DNA of 33,738 nt from Terrimesophilobacter sp036833635 (GCA_036833635.1 DAITPJ010000009.1:1-33738); one strand, 5' to 3'. Positions 1-8,083 are shown, counted from the stretch's first letter. The notes: generated by a model not told the origin, from the sequence alone. Program-made: numbers and translations.

Positions 1-10
1 GGTCGGGCGG

Positions 11-571
11 TCAGGGCGTTGGCGACGGCGTCGGCTCCGGCACGCCGAGCACATCGTCAGGGTTCGTGCACGCGCCCGTGGCGGGGATCGAGCCGACCGC
101 CAGCCTGAGAGCCACGAGCGCGTTCGTTCCCGATGCCCGGTCGCCGTCGACGACCACTTCGACCGCTGGGTCCCGCCCGTAGGTCGTGAAGATGTAGTTC
201 GGTGCCTTGCTGTCATCGCGCAGCCAGTCGATGCCATCGAGCGACACGCAGAGAAGCGTCGACGGTCCGGGTACCGGAACACCGCACCGCAGGAGTATTG
301 CCGCCGGGTTGCCCCACGCGCCCGTCCCCTGGGCGTTCGTCTCGCGCTTGAGCCAGAGTCCTGCTGGGTCGGTGCCGGCGTCCCGCTGGGCGGCATCCTC
401 GATCGCACTCGGGAGGCGCACGATGACCTCCGCACATTCGGGGTCGGCGGCATCCGGGGCGGCCTCGAGCGGCACAGTCGGGGCGCATCCGGAGAGCGCG
501 AGAAGTGCGAAAGCGGCGAGAGCGGCGGCGAGCACGCTCCGGCGGAACGGAGACATCGAGGACGGTGACAT
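11..571 (-). CDS. DUF3515-type lipoprotein
   Basis: Predicted exported lipoprotein of about 186 residues. From ATG 571 the N-terminus has a short basic stretch, a hydrophobic segment and a lipobox (LALSGC, Cys29), so the mature protein should be lipid-anchored outside the membrane. The rest is a compact domain with Cys residues and a Pro/Thr-rich tail. The length, the lipobox and the position divergent from thiL match the actinobacterial DUF3515 family, whose function I do not know. An in-frame ATG lies at 556, but a TANNNT -10 element (TAGCCT, 579-584) ends 7 nt before ATG 571, which favours a leaderless start there. The open frame continues upstream through the thiL promoter and is not thought to be coding. 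The stop is at 11-13, at the left edge of the window. Confidence 0.75.
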   Translation of the reverse strand: MSPSSMSPFRRSVLAAALAAFALLALSGCAPTVPLEAAPDAADPECAEVIVRLPSAIEDAAQRDAGTDPAGLWLKRETNAQGTGAWGNPAAILLRCGVPVPGPSTLLCVSLDGIDWLRDDSKAPNYIFTTYGRDPAVEVVVDGDRASGTNALVALRLAVGSIPATGACTNPDDVLGVPEPTPSPTP

Positions 572-578
572 CGCTTTC

Positions 579-588
579 AGGCTACCGT
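579..588. promoter_or_regulatory. Overlapping divergent -10 elements for DUF3515 gene and thiL
   Basis: On the minus strand TAGCCT (584-579) stands 7 nt before ATG 571. On the plus strand TACCGT (583-588) stands 6 nt before ATG 595. The two hexamers overlap by two bases, so the two genes could hardly be initiated at once from the same molecule. Both spacings fit leaderless transcripts. No good -35 is visible on either strand. Confidence 0.5.
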
Positions 589-594
589 GTGAGC

Positions 595-1575
595 ATGCCG
601 AAGGATGCCGCGCAGGGCGAGACTCTCGGCGTTCTCGGCGAGTCGCGCGTGCTTGCGCGGATCTTCCCGAGGCTGCCGTCCGCCGCGGCTCAGATTCTCG
701 GCCCCGGCGACGATGCGGCGATCCTCGCCGCACCGGACGGCAGGTACGTCGTCACGACCGACCTCATGATCCACGGGCCCGACTTTCGCCTCGCCTGGTC
801 GACCCCGCACGACCTCGGCTGGAAGGCGGCCGCATCGAACCTCTCCGACGTCGCCGCGATGGGGGCCGTTCCGACGGGTCTCGTTGTCGCGATCGCCGCA
901 CCGGCCGACTCGCCCGTGAGCCTTCTCGAAGGCATCGCCGACGGGTTCCGCGACGCGTGCGAGGCGCTCGCCCACGGCAGCGGAATCGTCGGCGGCGACC
1001 TCTCGGTCTCGGACACGCTCACGATCGCGGTGACCGCGTTCGGAGATCTCGGGGGGCGAGCGCCTGTACTGCGCTCCGGCGCTCGCGTGGGCGACGTCGC
1101 GGCGGTCTCCGGGCAGCTCGGCGCGGCCGCCGCGGCCCTGCGCCTGCTCTTCACCGACGCCGTCGACGCCGACGGGGTTCCGGATGCCGCCCGCGCGGCC
1201 CGGCTTCGCGACCGCACCCGCGCGCAACTGGCCCCGCATCCTCCCATCGGCGATGGTCGGCTGGCCGCGCTCGCCGGCGCTACGGCGATGCTCGACCTGA
1301 GCGACGGCCTTGCGCGCGACGCCGCACGGGTCGCCGCGGCGAGCGGGGTCGCGATCGACTTCGACGGGCGCGCCCTCGGCGACGACCCTGAGCTCGCATT
1401 GGGCGGCGGAGAGGACCATTCGCTCTTCGCGACCTTCCCGCCGGGCACGGCGCTGCCCGGCGGTTTCAGGGCCGTCGGTGTCGTGCGCGCGGGAAGCGGC
1501 ATCCTGCTCGATGGAGTGCAGCATCCGGCGACCGGTTGGGACCCCTTCACGGGATGGGACCGTTCAGCCGGCTGA
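595..1575 (+). CDS. thiL: Thiamine-monophosphate kinase
   Basis: ATP-dependent phosphorylation of thiamine monophosphate to thiamine diphosphate, the last step of cofactor synthesis, in the cytosol. The protein (326 residues from ATG 595) shows the PurM/ThiL fold signatures in order: GPGDDAAIL near the N-terminus, TTDLMIHGPDFR, SNLSDVAAMGA (Mg-binding Asp), GGDLSVSD, then MLDLSDGLARD and GGGEDHSLFA in the C-terminal half. A GTG two codons upstream (589) is in frame, but it touches the -10 hexamer, so ATG 595 is preferred. The 3' end overlaps that of convergent rsmD by 12 bp. Length and motifs are normal for the family. Confidence 0.95.
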   Translation: MPKDAAQGETLGVLGESRVLARIFPRLPSAAAQILGPGDDAAILAAPDGRYVVTTDLMIHGPDFRLAWSTPHDLGWKAAASNLSDVAAMGAVPTGLVVAIAAPADSPVSLLEGIADGFRDACEALAHGSGIVGGDLSVSDTLTIAVTAFGDLGGRAPVLRSGARVGDVAAVSGQLGAAAAALRLLFTDAVDADGVPDAARAARLRDRTRAQLAPHPPIGDGRLAALAGATAMLDLSDGLARDAARVAAASGVAIDFDGRALGDDPELALGGGEDHSLFATFPPGTALPGGFRAVGVVRAGSGILLDGVQHPATGWDPFTGWDRSAG

Positions 1576-2130
1576 GGCCCACCACAAGGTCGTGTCGCCA
1601 TAGTCCTTGCGGCGGTCGAGTGTGAGCCCCTCCGGCCAGGCGGGTTCGGTGGCTTTCACCGACCGTTCGACCATGACGATGGCGGCGGGGGAGAGGCGGG
1701 GCGCGAGAGACTCGAGCGCGCGGCGCAGTTCATCGTCGCCGAGCTCGTAAGGCGGGTCGAGGAGTGCGAGATCCCATGGGCCGCCGCCTGCCTCGAGGAA
1801 TGCCTGAACGGACGTGGCCGAGACGGCGAGATCCGGTGCCAGGCCCTTTGGCGCGTTGCGCGCGACCCGCGCGGCGTTGTCGCGGCACACCTTCGCGGCG
1901 GCGGGGTTCCGTTCGACGAGCGTGACAGCCGCGGCCTCGCGGGATGCGGCCTCGAGCCCGAGCGCGCCCGAGCCCGCGTAGAGGTCGACGACCCTTGCCC
2001 CGCGGATGGCGTCGCGCGACTCGAGGGCCGAGAAGATCGCCTCGCGCACCCGGTCGCTCGTCGGTCGCGTCCCCGATCCGGGAACCGTGAGCGCGAGCGA
2101 CCCCGCGAACCCGGCGATGATCCTCGTCAC
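1564..2130 (-). CDS. rsmD: 16S rRNA (guanine966-N2)-methyltransferase RsmD
   Basis: S-adenosylmethionine-dependent methyltransferase that modifies a guanine of 16S rRNA in the 30S subunit. The 188 residues begin MTRIIAGFAGS, the usual RsmD N-terminus, followed by RPTSDRVREAIFSAL, the SAM-binding VVDLYAGSGALGLEA loop, VERNP and the catalytic DPPY motif (LALLDPPYELG). The GTG start at 2130 is preceded by TAGGTT at a 6-nt spacing, which fits a leaderless transcript. In many actinobacteria rsmD lies next to recG and coaD, as here, although here it is on the strand opposite to both. Confidence 0.93.
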   Translation of the reverse strand: MTRIIAGFAGSLALTVPGSGTRPTSDRVREAIFSALESRDAIRGARVVDLYAGSGALGLEAASREAAAVTLVERNPAAAKVCRDNAARVARNAPKGLAPDLAVSATSVQAFLEAGGGPWDLALLDPPYELGDDELRRALESLAPRLSPAAIVMVERSVKATEPAWPEGLTLDRRKDYGDTTLWWASAG

Positions 2131-2136
2131 CCCGCC

Positions 2137-2142
2137 AACCTA
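2137..2142 (-). promoter_or_regulatory. -10 element of rsmD
   Basis: TAGGTT on the minus strand, 6 nt before the GTG start of rsmD. The region where a -35 would sit falls inside the left arm of the palindrome at 2153-2240, so the element may have replaced or supplied upstream promoter sequence. Confidence 0.45.
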
Positions 2143-2152
2143 TCCCGCGGCC

Positions 2153-2240
2153 TGAACGAAAACGAAGGAGATCCGCCCGCCGCGCGCCATTTCGGGCCCG
2201 AAGTGGCGCATCCGGCGCCGTTCTCCTTCGTTTTCGTTCA
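2153..2240. repeat. 88-bp palindromic element, copy 1 (rsmD-recG intergenic)
   Basis: Perfect 19-bp inverted arms, TGAACGAAAACGAAGGAGA at 2153-2171 and its reverse complement at 2222-2240. The interior is itself nearly palindromic around TTCGGGCCCGAA, so the whole 88 bp could fold as one hairpin. Copy 2, inside mutM (33235-33322), has the same length, the same arm pattern (GAACGAAnnnGAAGGAGA) and a related interior. There is no open frame, transposase or obvious target-site duplication. Confidence 0.85.
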
Positions 2241-2304
2241 CGCTGGGCGGTGCGTGGGCGTGCCGTGGCGGGGCGGATGCCGTGGCGGCGTCGCCGGGCG
2301 CCGC

Positions 2305-2310
2305 TACCCT
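2305..2310 (+). promoter_or_regulatory. -10 element of recG
   Basis: TACCCT placed 7 nt before GTG 2318. This spacing implies a leaderless transcript and argues for GTG 2318 rather than the in-frame GTG at 2282. Confidence 0.45.
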
Positions 2311-2317
2311 CGTAAGC

Positions 2318-4509
2318 GTGGCCTCCCCTCTCGACGCGAAACTGAGCGGCCCGCTCGGCGGGCGCACCGCGGCTGCCCTCGCGAAGGGCCTCGGGCTCGA
2401 GACCGTCGGCGACCTGCTCATGCACTTTCCCCGCCGCTACGCGCGCCGCGGCGAGCTCACGGCGCTCAGTCGGCTGCCGCTCGACGAGAACGTCACGATC
2501 GTTGCCGAGGTCATCGAGGTGCGCGAGCGGCCCATGCGCGCGAAGAAGGGCACGATCCTCGAGGCCGTCATCACCGACGGCAAGGGGCTCCTCACGCTCA
2601 CCTTCTTCAACCAGGCGTGGCGCAGCAAGGACCTGCGGCCGGGCACGCGTGGCATCTTCGCGGGCAAGGTGGGCGACTACCGCGGCACGCTCCAGCTCGC
2701 GCACCCCGACTACGAGCTCTTCGAGCCCGACGAAGCGCTGCGCGGCGAGGCCGCTGAGGCCTGGGCCCACACGCCCATCCCGATCTACCCGGCCACGGCA
2801 TCCGTCGCGAGCTGGCAGCTGCACAAGGCGATCGGCGTCGTGCTCGACACGCTCCCGCCGCTCGCCGACCCGGTCCCGGATGCCGTGAGCGAGTCGCGCG
2901 GGCTCATCCCGTTCTCCCGTGCCCTCGAACTCATCCACCGCCCGACGGTCGACGCGGAGTGGAAGTCCGCCCGCGCCTCCCTGCGATTCCACGAGGCGTT
3001 CGTGCTTCAGGCCGCACTCCTCGAGCAGCGTGCGCGGCTCAAGGAGCAGGCGGCGGTGCCACGCGTGCCGAAGCCGGGCGGGCTCCTCGAGCAGTTCGAC
3101 GCGGCGCTCGCCTTCACTCTCACGAGCGATCAGGCCGCGGTCGGCGCCGAGGTCGCCGAGGACATGGCGCAACCGTCACCCATGAACCGGCTGCTGCAGG
3201 GGGAGGTCGGCTCGGGCAAGACCGTCGTCGCGCTCCGGGCGATGCTGGCCGTCGCCGACAGCGGGGGCCAGTCGGCGCTCCTTGCTCCCACCGAGGTGCT
3301 CGCCGGGCAGCACCTGCGCTCGATCGTCGCGACGCTCGGCCCGGATCTCGCCGCACGGCTGCGGCCGACGCTCATCACGGGGCAGCTCCCGATCGCGGAC
3401 CGCAGGAAGGCGACGCTCGCCGCCGTCACGGGCCAGGCGCACATCGTCGTTGGCACTCATGCACTCCTGAGCGAGTCCGTCGAGTTCTTCGACCTGGGTC
3501 TCGTCGTGGTCGACGAGCAGCACCGCTTCGGCGTCGACCAGCGTGAAGCCTTGCGGCGCAAAGGCGCGGTGCCGCCGCACGTGCTCGTTCTCACCGCGAC
3601 ACCGATCCCGCGCACGGTCGCCATGACGGTCTTCGGCGATCTCGATGTCTCGACGATCGCCGAGCTTCCGCAGGGCAGGCTGGGCATCGAGACGTTCGTC
3701 GTGCCGCTCGCCGAGAAGCCCGGCTGGCGGGCGCGCATCTGGGAGCGCCTCGCGGAGGAGGTCGCGCTCGGGCGGCAGGCCTTCGTCGTGTGCCCCGCGA
3801 TCGNNNNNNNNNNNNNNNNNNNNNNNNNNNNNNNNNNNNNNNNNNNNNNNNNNNNNNNNNNNNNNNNNNNNNNNNNNNNNNNNNNNNNNNNNNNNNNNNN
3901 NNNAACGTCACCGACACTCTCGCGCTGCTCCGCGCGCATCCGGCTCTCGCACAAGCCCGCATCGAGGCGCTCCACGGCCGCCTCTCGAGCGACGAGAAGG
4001 ATGCCCGGATGCGCGCGTTCGCCGCGGGGGAGCTCGACGTGCTCGTCGCGACGACGGTCATCGAGGTCGGGGTCGACGTGCCGAACGCCTCCGCGATGAT
4101 CGTGCTCGACGCGGAGCGCTTCGGCGTCTCACAGTTGCACCAGCTGCGCGGCCGGGTCGGGCGCGGCGGGGTGCCTGGCCTGTGCCTGCTCGTGACGACG
4201 GCCGAGGAAGGGACCCTCGCCCGCGAGCGTGTCGATGCCGTCGCGGCGACCCTCGACGGATTCGAGCTCGCGCTCATGGACCTCGAGCTCCGGCAGGAGG
4301 GTGACGTTCTCGGCGACGTGCAGTCCGGCGGTCGGTCGAGCCTGCGGCTGCTGCGCGTCGCGAAGGACGGCGACCTCATCCTCGAGGCGAGGGCGATCGC
4401 CGAGGAGGTGCTTGCCGCCGACCCGGGTCTCGAGCGGCATCCGGCGCTGCGCGAGGCGCTCGACCGGCGCCTCGACGAGACGACCCGCGACTTCCTCGCC
4501 AAGACCTGA
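2318..4509 (+). CDS. recG: ATP-dependent DNA helicase RecG (interrupted by an assembly gap)
   Basis: Superfamily 2 helicase that remodels stalled replication forks and branched recombination intermediates. It has an N-terminal wedge/OB region (VTIVAEVIEVRERP, LTFFNQAW), Walker A GEVGSGKTVVA near residue 297, the DEQH box VVDEQHRFGVDQRE near residue 397, LTATPIPRT, and, after the gap, EALHGRLSSDEKD, ATTVIEVGVDVPNA and the TRG-type motif QLHQLRGRVGRGG. The two halves lie in different frames only because 100 placeholder N separate them. The real missing stretch must be 2 mod 3 in length, and from the family spacing I expect roughly 25-35 codons. This is therefore one intact gene, not a frameshift. 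The protein should be about 730 residues. Confidence 0.93.
3804..3903. other. Assembly gap (100 N) in recG
   Basis: Exactly 100 N, the usual placeholder for a gap of unknown size. The flanks share no sequence. The missing part is the variable linker between FVVCPAI and the helicase motif containing LHGR. Confidence 0.95.
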
Positions 4510-4516
4510 CCCCGTC

Positions 4517-4626
4517 GGCTTTCATTATTCAGGAGTTTGTGGGGCAGGAGTTGCCGGTGCGGTCGCCGTGGCCTTTGCCGCCTCATTGTTCTCACCCGTC
4601 ACAGAACCTCCTGAATGATGAAAGCC
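4517..4626. repeat. 110-bp imperfect palindrome between recG and coaD
   Basis: Left arm GGCTTTCATTATTCAGGAG (4517-4535) pairs with 4608-4626 with one mismatch, and pairing can continue inward (TTTGTG against CACAGAA) after a bulge. The AGGAG core sits at the same place in the arm as in the 88-bp elements, but the rest of the arm differs, so kinship is uncertain. It lies 7 bp after the recG stop and ends 9 bp before the coaD -10. It could also act as a recG terminator, although no T tract follows. Confidence 0.7.
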
Positions 4627-4635
4627 CGCGGGCGA

Positions 4636-4641
4636 TAGGGT
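4636..4641 (+). promoter_or_regulatory. -10 element of coaD
   Basis: TAGGGT, 6 nt before ATG 4648, fits a leaderless transcript. The -35 region would fall in the right arm of the preceding palindrome. Confidence 0.45.
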
Positions 4642-4647
4642 TGGCGT

Positions 4648-5300
4648 ATGCACAGGATCGCCGTCGTTCCGGGGTCATTCGACCCGATCACCCTCGGGCA
4701 CCTGGACGTCATCGATCGTGCAGCGGGCCTCTTCGACGAGCTCCACGTGCTCGTGGTGCACAACCCCGACAAGACCGCGCTCCTGCCCGTCGCCCAGCGC
4801 GTCTCCCTCATCGAGAAGTCGATCGCGGATGCCGGGCTCAAGGGCGACATCCGGGTCACGTCGTGGAGTGTCGGGCTCCTCGTCGATTACTGCACGGATG
4901 TCGGCGCGAGCGTGCTCGTCAAGGGCGTGCGCTCGCAGGTGGATGTCGCCTACGAGACGCCCATGGCGATCGTCAACCGCAACCTCGCTGGCGTCGAGAC
5001 GGTCTTCCTTCTGCCCGATCCCGCCCACGCCCACGTCTCGAGTTCGCTCGTGCGCCAGGTCGCGGCGCTCGGCGGCGACGTGAGCCCCTACGTGCCGAAG
5101 GCCGTNNNNNNNNNNNNNNNNNNNNNNNNNNNNNNNNNNNNNNNNNNNNNNNNNNNNNNNNNNNNNNNNNNNNNNNNNNNNNNNNNNNNNNNNNNNNNNN
5201 NNNNNTGCGCCAGGTCGCGGCGCTCGGCGGCGACGTGAGCCCCTACGTGCCGAAGGCCGTCGCCGAGTATCTGCAGGCCCCGCCCGGCACGGCCGGATGA
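4648..5300 (+). CDS. coaD: Pantetheine-phosphate adenylyltransferase (split by a false gap)
   Basis: Transfers AMP from ATP to 4'-phosphopantetheine to give dephospho-CoA in coenzyme A synthesis. The N-terminus HRIAVVPGSFDPITLGHLDV carries the nucleotidyltransferase GxFDPxxxGH motif. VKGVRSQVDVAYE and the conserved LVRQVAALGGDVSPYVP C-terminal helix follow. A 100-N run cuts the gene, but the 55 bases before it (5051-5105) are repeated exactly after it (5206-5260). Removing the N run and one copy gives one continuous frame of 165 residues ending EYLQAPPGTAG, the normal family length. Confidence 0.95.
5106..5205. other. Assembly gap (100 N) flanked by a 55-bp duplicate
   Basis: 5051-5105 and 5206-5260 are identical over 55 bp. 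Two contig ends therefore overlap but were joined with placeholder N. No sequence is missing and the apparent repeat is not biological. Confidence 0.92.
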
Positions 5301-5350
5301 CAACGCGCCACTTTGTCGTCGTCGCGCCGTCTGCAATCGGCGCGTCGTCA
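5298..5350 (+). terminator. Stem-loop at the coaD stop codon
   Basis: TGACAACGCGCC (5298-5309, beginning with the coaD stop) pairs with GGCGCGTCGTCA (5339-5350) with one mismatch. No T tract follows, so it may be a terminator of the actinobacterial U-less kind or another small palindrome. Confidence 0.4.
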
Positions 5351-5377
5351 ACCGACTAGGGTGTCGTCGAGCCGCCC

Positions 5378-6418
5378 ATGATTTCCACGATTTCACCAGA
5401 GGATCTGCTCGCCGGGCCGCGCGGTCGACGGTTGTGCCTGAGCGTGGCCGAGTGGCTTGATCCGAGCATCCGGTCGCTCCGTGCGGAATTCGCACCCGAT
5501 CCGCTCGACCCGGAGGTGGCGCGGGCACTCGCCGCTGCCCTCGTCGATCTCGATTCTGCGCTGCTTGCGAGCGAGACGGATGAACTCCGGATGCTTGAGC
5601 CGCTCGCCCAGGCCGTGAGCCTGGCTGCGTACTGGCAGCCGCCGTACGAGGACGATGTCGTCGCGGAGATGCCCGAAGTGCAGGAAGCGCTCGTGCCCCT
5701 CGCGCGGGCGCTCCTCGCGGCCCCGGCCACCGAATGGTGGGCGAGCGGCCTGGCGGAGGACCAGCGGTTCGTCGAGTGGGACGAGAGGCATGAGGCCAGG
5801 CTCAACCTCGACCCGGCGGGCGGCAAACTGGCGGCGTGGAGGGCGGCGACGCTCGCGGAGGAGGCCGGCGCAAGATCACGGCCGACGAATCCAGCCGCGC
5901 CTGTCGGTGGATCGTGGTGGTCGTCTCCGGCCAACTCCGGCCTGCCGAGAACGGCTCGCGCGCTCGACGGGCTCGGTTCGGTCGGGCTCGACCTCGAGGA
6001 GGACGGCTTCGGGGAGACGGAGGCGCGCGTCGTCCGAGTTGTTGCACGGCAGGGCATTCGCGTCTACGAGCTCTACGGCCCCGACGACTGGACGGCGCTG
6101 GTCGCGAAGTATCCGCTTGAGGTGAGCCTCTCGCGCAAGCACGACTGGTGGCGGGTCACCGGCCTCGACGGCGCCTGGCTGATCCCTGACTGGCGGGCGG
6201 TGGCGGAGGACTTCGACGTCGTGCATCTCACGGTGACGGGATACCTCCGCACCGCAGGGCGTGCCCTCGAGGCCAAGGCCGCCCGCACTGTCCTCGCCGG
6301 CTGGAATCCCGACGAGTCGTTCTGGCTCACGGATGTGCTCGAGACGGTCTCCGGACCGACCGACTGGCGCAGGGCCGACGAGCGCGCACGATGGGAGCCC
6401 GCGGAGATGACAGGATGA
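5378..6418 (+). CDS. Hypothetical protein, unrecognised
   Basis: 346 residues that I cannot assign to a family. The protein looks soluble: no signal peptide, no membrane segment, acidic overall and unusually rich in Trp (for example EWW, SWW, DWW). Its N-terminal half is helical-looking and Asp/Glu-rich. The C-terminal half (from about residue 185) has the character of a mixed alpha/beta domain with VRVVARQGIRVYELYGPDDW and VTGLDGAWLIPDW. Codon use matches the neighbours and the frame is clean over its whole length, so I believe it is a real gene. A TAGGGT (5357-5362) lies 15 nt upstream of the ATG. It ends 4 bp before fgd and may be co-transcribed with it, but nothing in the sequence shows an F420 role. 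Confidence 0.75.
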   Translation: MISTISPEDLLAGPRGRRLCLSVAEWLDPSIRSLRAEFAPDPLDPEVARALAAALVDLDSALLASETDELRMLEPLAQAVSLAAYWQPPYEDDVVAEMPEVQEALVPLARALLAAPATEWWASGLAEDQRFVEWDERHEARLNLDPAGGKLAAWRAATLAEEAGARSRPTNPAAPVGGSWWSSPANSGLPRTARALDGLGSVGLDLEEDGFGETEARVVRVVARQGIRVYELYGPDDWTALVAKYPLEVSLSRKHDWWRVTGLDGAWLIPDWRAVAEDFDVVHLTVTGYLRTAGRALEAKAARTVLAGWNPDESFWLTDVLETVSGPTDWRRADERARWEPAEMTG

Positions 6419-6422
6419 GTGG

Positions 6423-7442
6423 ATGCTTCCCCTGAAACTCGGCTACAAGGCATCCGCCGAACAGTTCGCCCCGCGAGACCTCGTCGAGTACGCGGTCGCG
6501 GCCGAGGCCCATGGCTTCGAGAGCGTGACGGTGAGCGACCACTTCCAGCCGTGGCGGCACGAGGGAGGCCACGCGCCGTTCTCGCTCGCCTGGATGGCGG
6601 CGGTCGGCGAGCGCACGAGCACGATCACGATCGGCACTTCGGTCATGACGCCGACGTTCCGCTACAACCCGGCCGTCATCGCCCAGGCCTTCGCGACGAT
6701 GGGCTGCCTCTACCCTGGCCGCATCCTGCTCGGGGTCGGCACGGGCGAGGCGCTCAACGAGATCGCGACCGGATTCCGCGGCGCCGGCGAACAGGACTGG
6801 CCAGAGTTCAAGGAGCGCTTCGCACGCCTGCGCGAGGCCATCCGCCTCATGCGCCGACTGTGGACGGAGGACCGGGTCGACTTCGAGGGCGAGTACTACT
6901 CGACGCATGGCGCGTCGATCTACGACCGGCCGGATGCGCCGATCCCCGTCTACATCGCGGCCGGCGGCCCGATGGTGGCGAGGTACGCTGGCCGGGCCGG
7001 CGACGGCTTCATCTGCACCTCGGGCAAGGGCATGGGCCTCTACACCGACGAACTGCTCCCCGCTGTCGCCGAGGGTGCGGAGGCTGAAGGCCGCGACTCC
7101 GACGCGATCGACCGCATGATCGAGATCAAGCTCTCCTATGACCCTGATCCGGATGCCGCGCTCGAGAACACCCGCTTCTGGGCGCCGCTCGCGCTCAGCA
7201 AGGAGCAGAAGCACGACATCGACGATCCGATCGAGATGGAGAAGGCGGCGGATGCCCTGCCGATCGAGCAGATCGCCTCGCGCTGGATCGTCGGCTCCGA
7301 TCCGGATGCGGTGGTCGCCGACATCCGGAAATACATCGATGCGGGCCTCAACCACCTCGTCTTCCATGACCCGCGCAACGATCAGGCGCGCTTCCAGGAG
7401 CTCTTCGCGCGCGATCTCGCCCCGAGGCTTCGCGCGCTCTGA
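6423..7442 (+). CDS. fgd: F420-dependent glucose-6-phosphate dehydrogenase
   Basis: Oxidises glucose-6-phosphate to 6-phosphogluconolactone while reducing coenzyme F420, and so is the cell's source of F420H2. The 339 residues align along their whole length with mycobacterial Fgd1 as I know it: LKLGYKASAEQFAPR at the N-terminus, VSDHFQPWRHEGGHAPFS with His40 and Trp44, GVGTGEALNEIATG with Glu109, YIAAGGP, GDGFICTSGKG, DDPIEMEKAADALPIEQIA and LNHLVFHDP. The catalytic residues His40 and Glu109 fall at the same numbers as in the mycobacterial enzyme. A three-residue insertion (GEQ) lies before DWPEFKERF. It follows the preceding gene by 4 bp. With cofE and two other LLM enzymes nearby, this identifies an F420-using organism. 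Confidence 0.96.
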   Translation: MLPLKLGYKASAEQFAPRDLVEYAVAAEAHGFESVTVSDHFQPWRHEGGHAPFSLAWMAAVGERTSTITIGTSVMTPTFRYNPAVIAQAFATMGCLYPGRILLGVGTGEALNEIATGFRGAGEQDWPEFKERFARLREAIRLMRRLWTEDRVDFEGEYYSTHGASIYDRPDAPIPVYIAAGGPMVARYAGRAGDGFICTSGKGMGLYTDELLPAVAEGAEAEGRDSDAIDRMIEIKLSYDPDPDAALENTRFWAPLALSKEQKHDIDDPIEMEKAADALPIEQIASRWIVGSDPDAVVADIRKYIDAGLNHLVFHDPRNDQARFQELFARDLAPRLRAL

Positions 7443-7471
7443 CTGTCGGGAAGACCACGTAGGCCCGGCGA

Positions 7472-7477
7472 TACAGT
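7472..7477 (+). promoter_or_regulatory. -10 element of the mug-like gene
   Basis: TACAGT, 6 nt before GTG 7484, the same leaderless arrangement as at thiL and coaD. Confidence 0.4.
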
Positions 7478-7483
7478 GAGACG

Positions 7484-8068
7484 GTGGGTTTCACGAACGC
7501 CGAGCTGGAGGCATACTACGGCGAAAGCCTGCCCGACCTTGTCGGCCCGGACATCCGACTGCTGCTCGTCGGGATCAACCCCGGGCTTCTGACGGCCGCC
7601 GTTCAGGCCCACTTCGCTCGGCGCGGGAACCGGTTCTATCCCGCGCTCTATCGTGCGGGCATCCTGGACCGCATCGTCGATGCGTCGACCGGTTTCGATC
7701 CGGATGATCGCGAACACATCCTGGCCCGCGGCCTCGGGATCACGAGTCTCGTGCCCGCGGCCACCCGCCGGGCGGACGAGTTGAGCACGAGCGACCTGAA
7801 GTCAGGGGCCGAGAGCCTCGCGGGGCGAGTCGCGACGTACCGGCCGCCGGTCGTGGCGATGCTCGGCATCACGGCGTATCGGGCCGCCTTCGGCCGCAAG
7901 GATGCCGTCATCGGACGACAGCCGCACACGCTCTCGGATGCCGCGCTGTGGGTCGTGCCGAATCCGAGCGGCCTCAACGCCCACTCCTCGCTCGCCGACC
8001 TTGCTCGCGCCTATCGCGAGGTCGCGGTCGCCGCCGGAATCCCGGTCTACGACCCGCCGCAGGCCTGA
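7484..8068 (+). CDS. mug: Mismatch-specific uracil-DNA glycosylase (MUG/TDG family)
   Basis: Base-excision repair enzyme of the Mug/TDG group that removes uracil or thymine opposite guanine. The 194 residues contain LLLVGINPG at residues 26-34 (the GINPG motif with the catalytic Asn), GNRFYPALYRAG, LGITSLVPAATRRADEL and the C-terminal NPSGLNAHSS motif, in the family order. The length is normal. The GTG start is set by the -10 element 6 nt upstream. A strong stem-loop follows the gene. Confidence 0.88.
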   Translation: MGFTNAELEAYYGESLPDLVGPDIRLLLVGINPGLLTAAVQAHFARRGNRFYPALYRAGILDRIVDASTGFDPDDREHILARGLGITSLVPAATRRADELSTSDLKSGAESLAGRVATYRPPVVAMLGITAYRAAFGRKDAVIGRQPHTLSDAALWVVPNPSGLNAHSSLADLARAYREVAVAAGIPVYDPPQA

Positions 8069-8083
8069 AGGGCAGCATGCGAA

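Noticed and set aside
1730..3172. 480-residue minus-strand gene across rsmD and recG
   Set aside because: It runs antisense to the recG motifs and in another frame of rsmD, both of which have clear protein motifs; the composition is that of a GC-rich shadow.
2282..4509. Frameshifted recG pseudogene
   Set aside because: The frame change falls exactly on the 100-N placeholder, and all helicase motifs on both sides are intact.
5051..5260. Biological duplication in coaD
   Set aside because: The duplicate abuts the N run on both sides exactly, which is the mark of an unmerged contig overlap.
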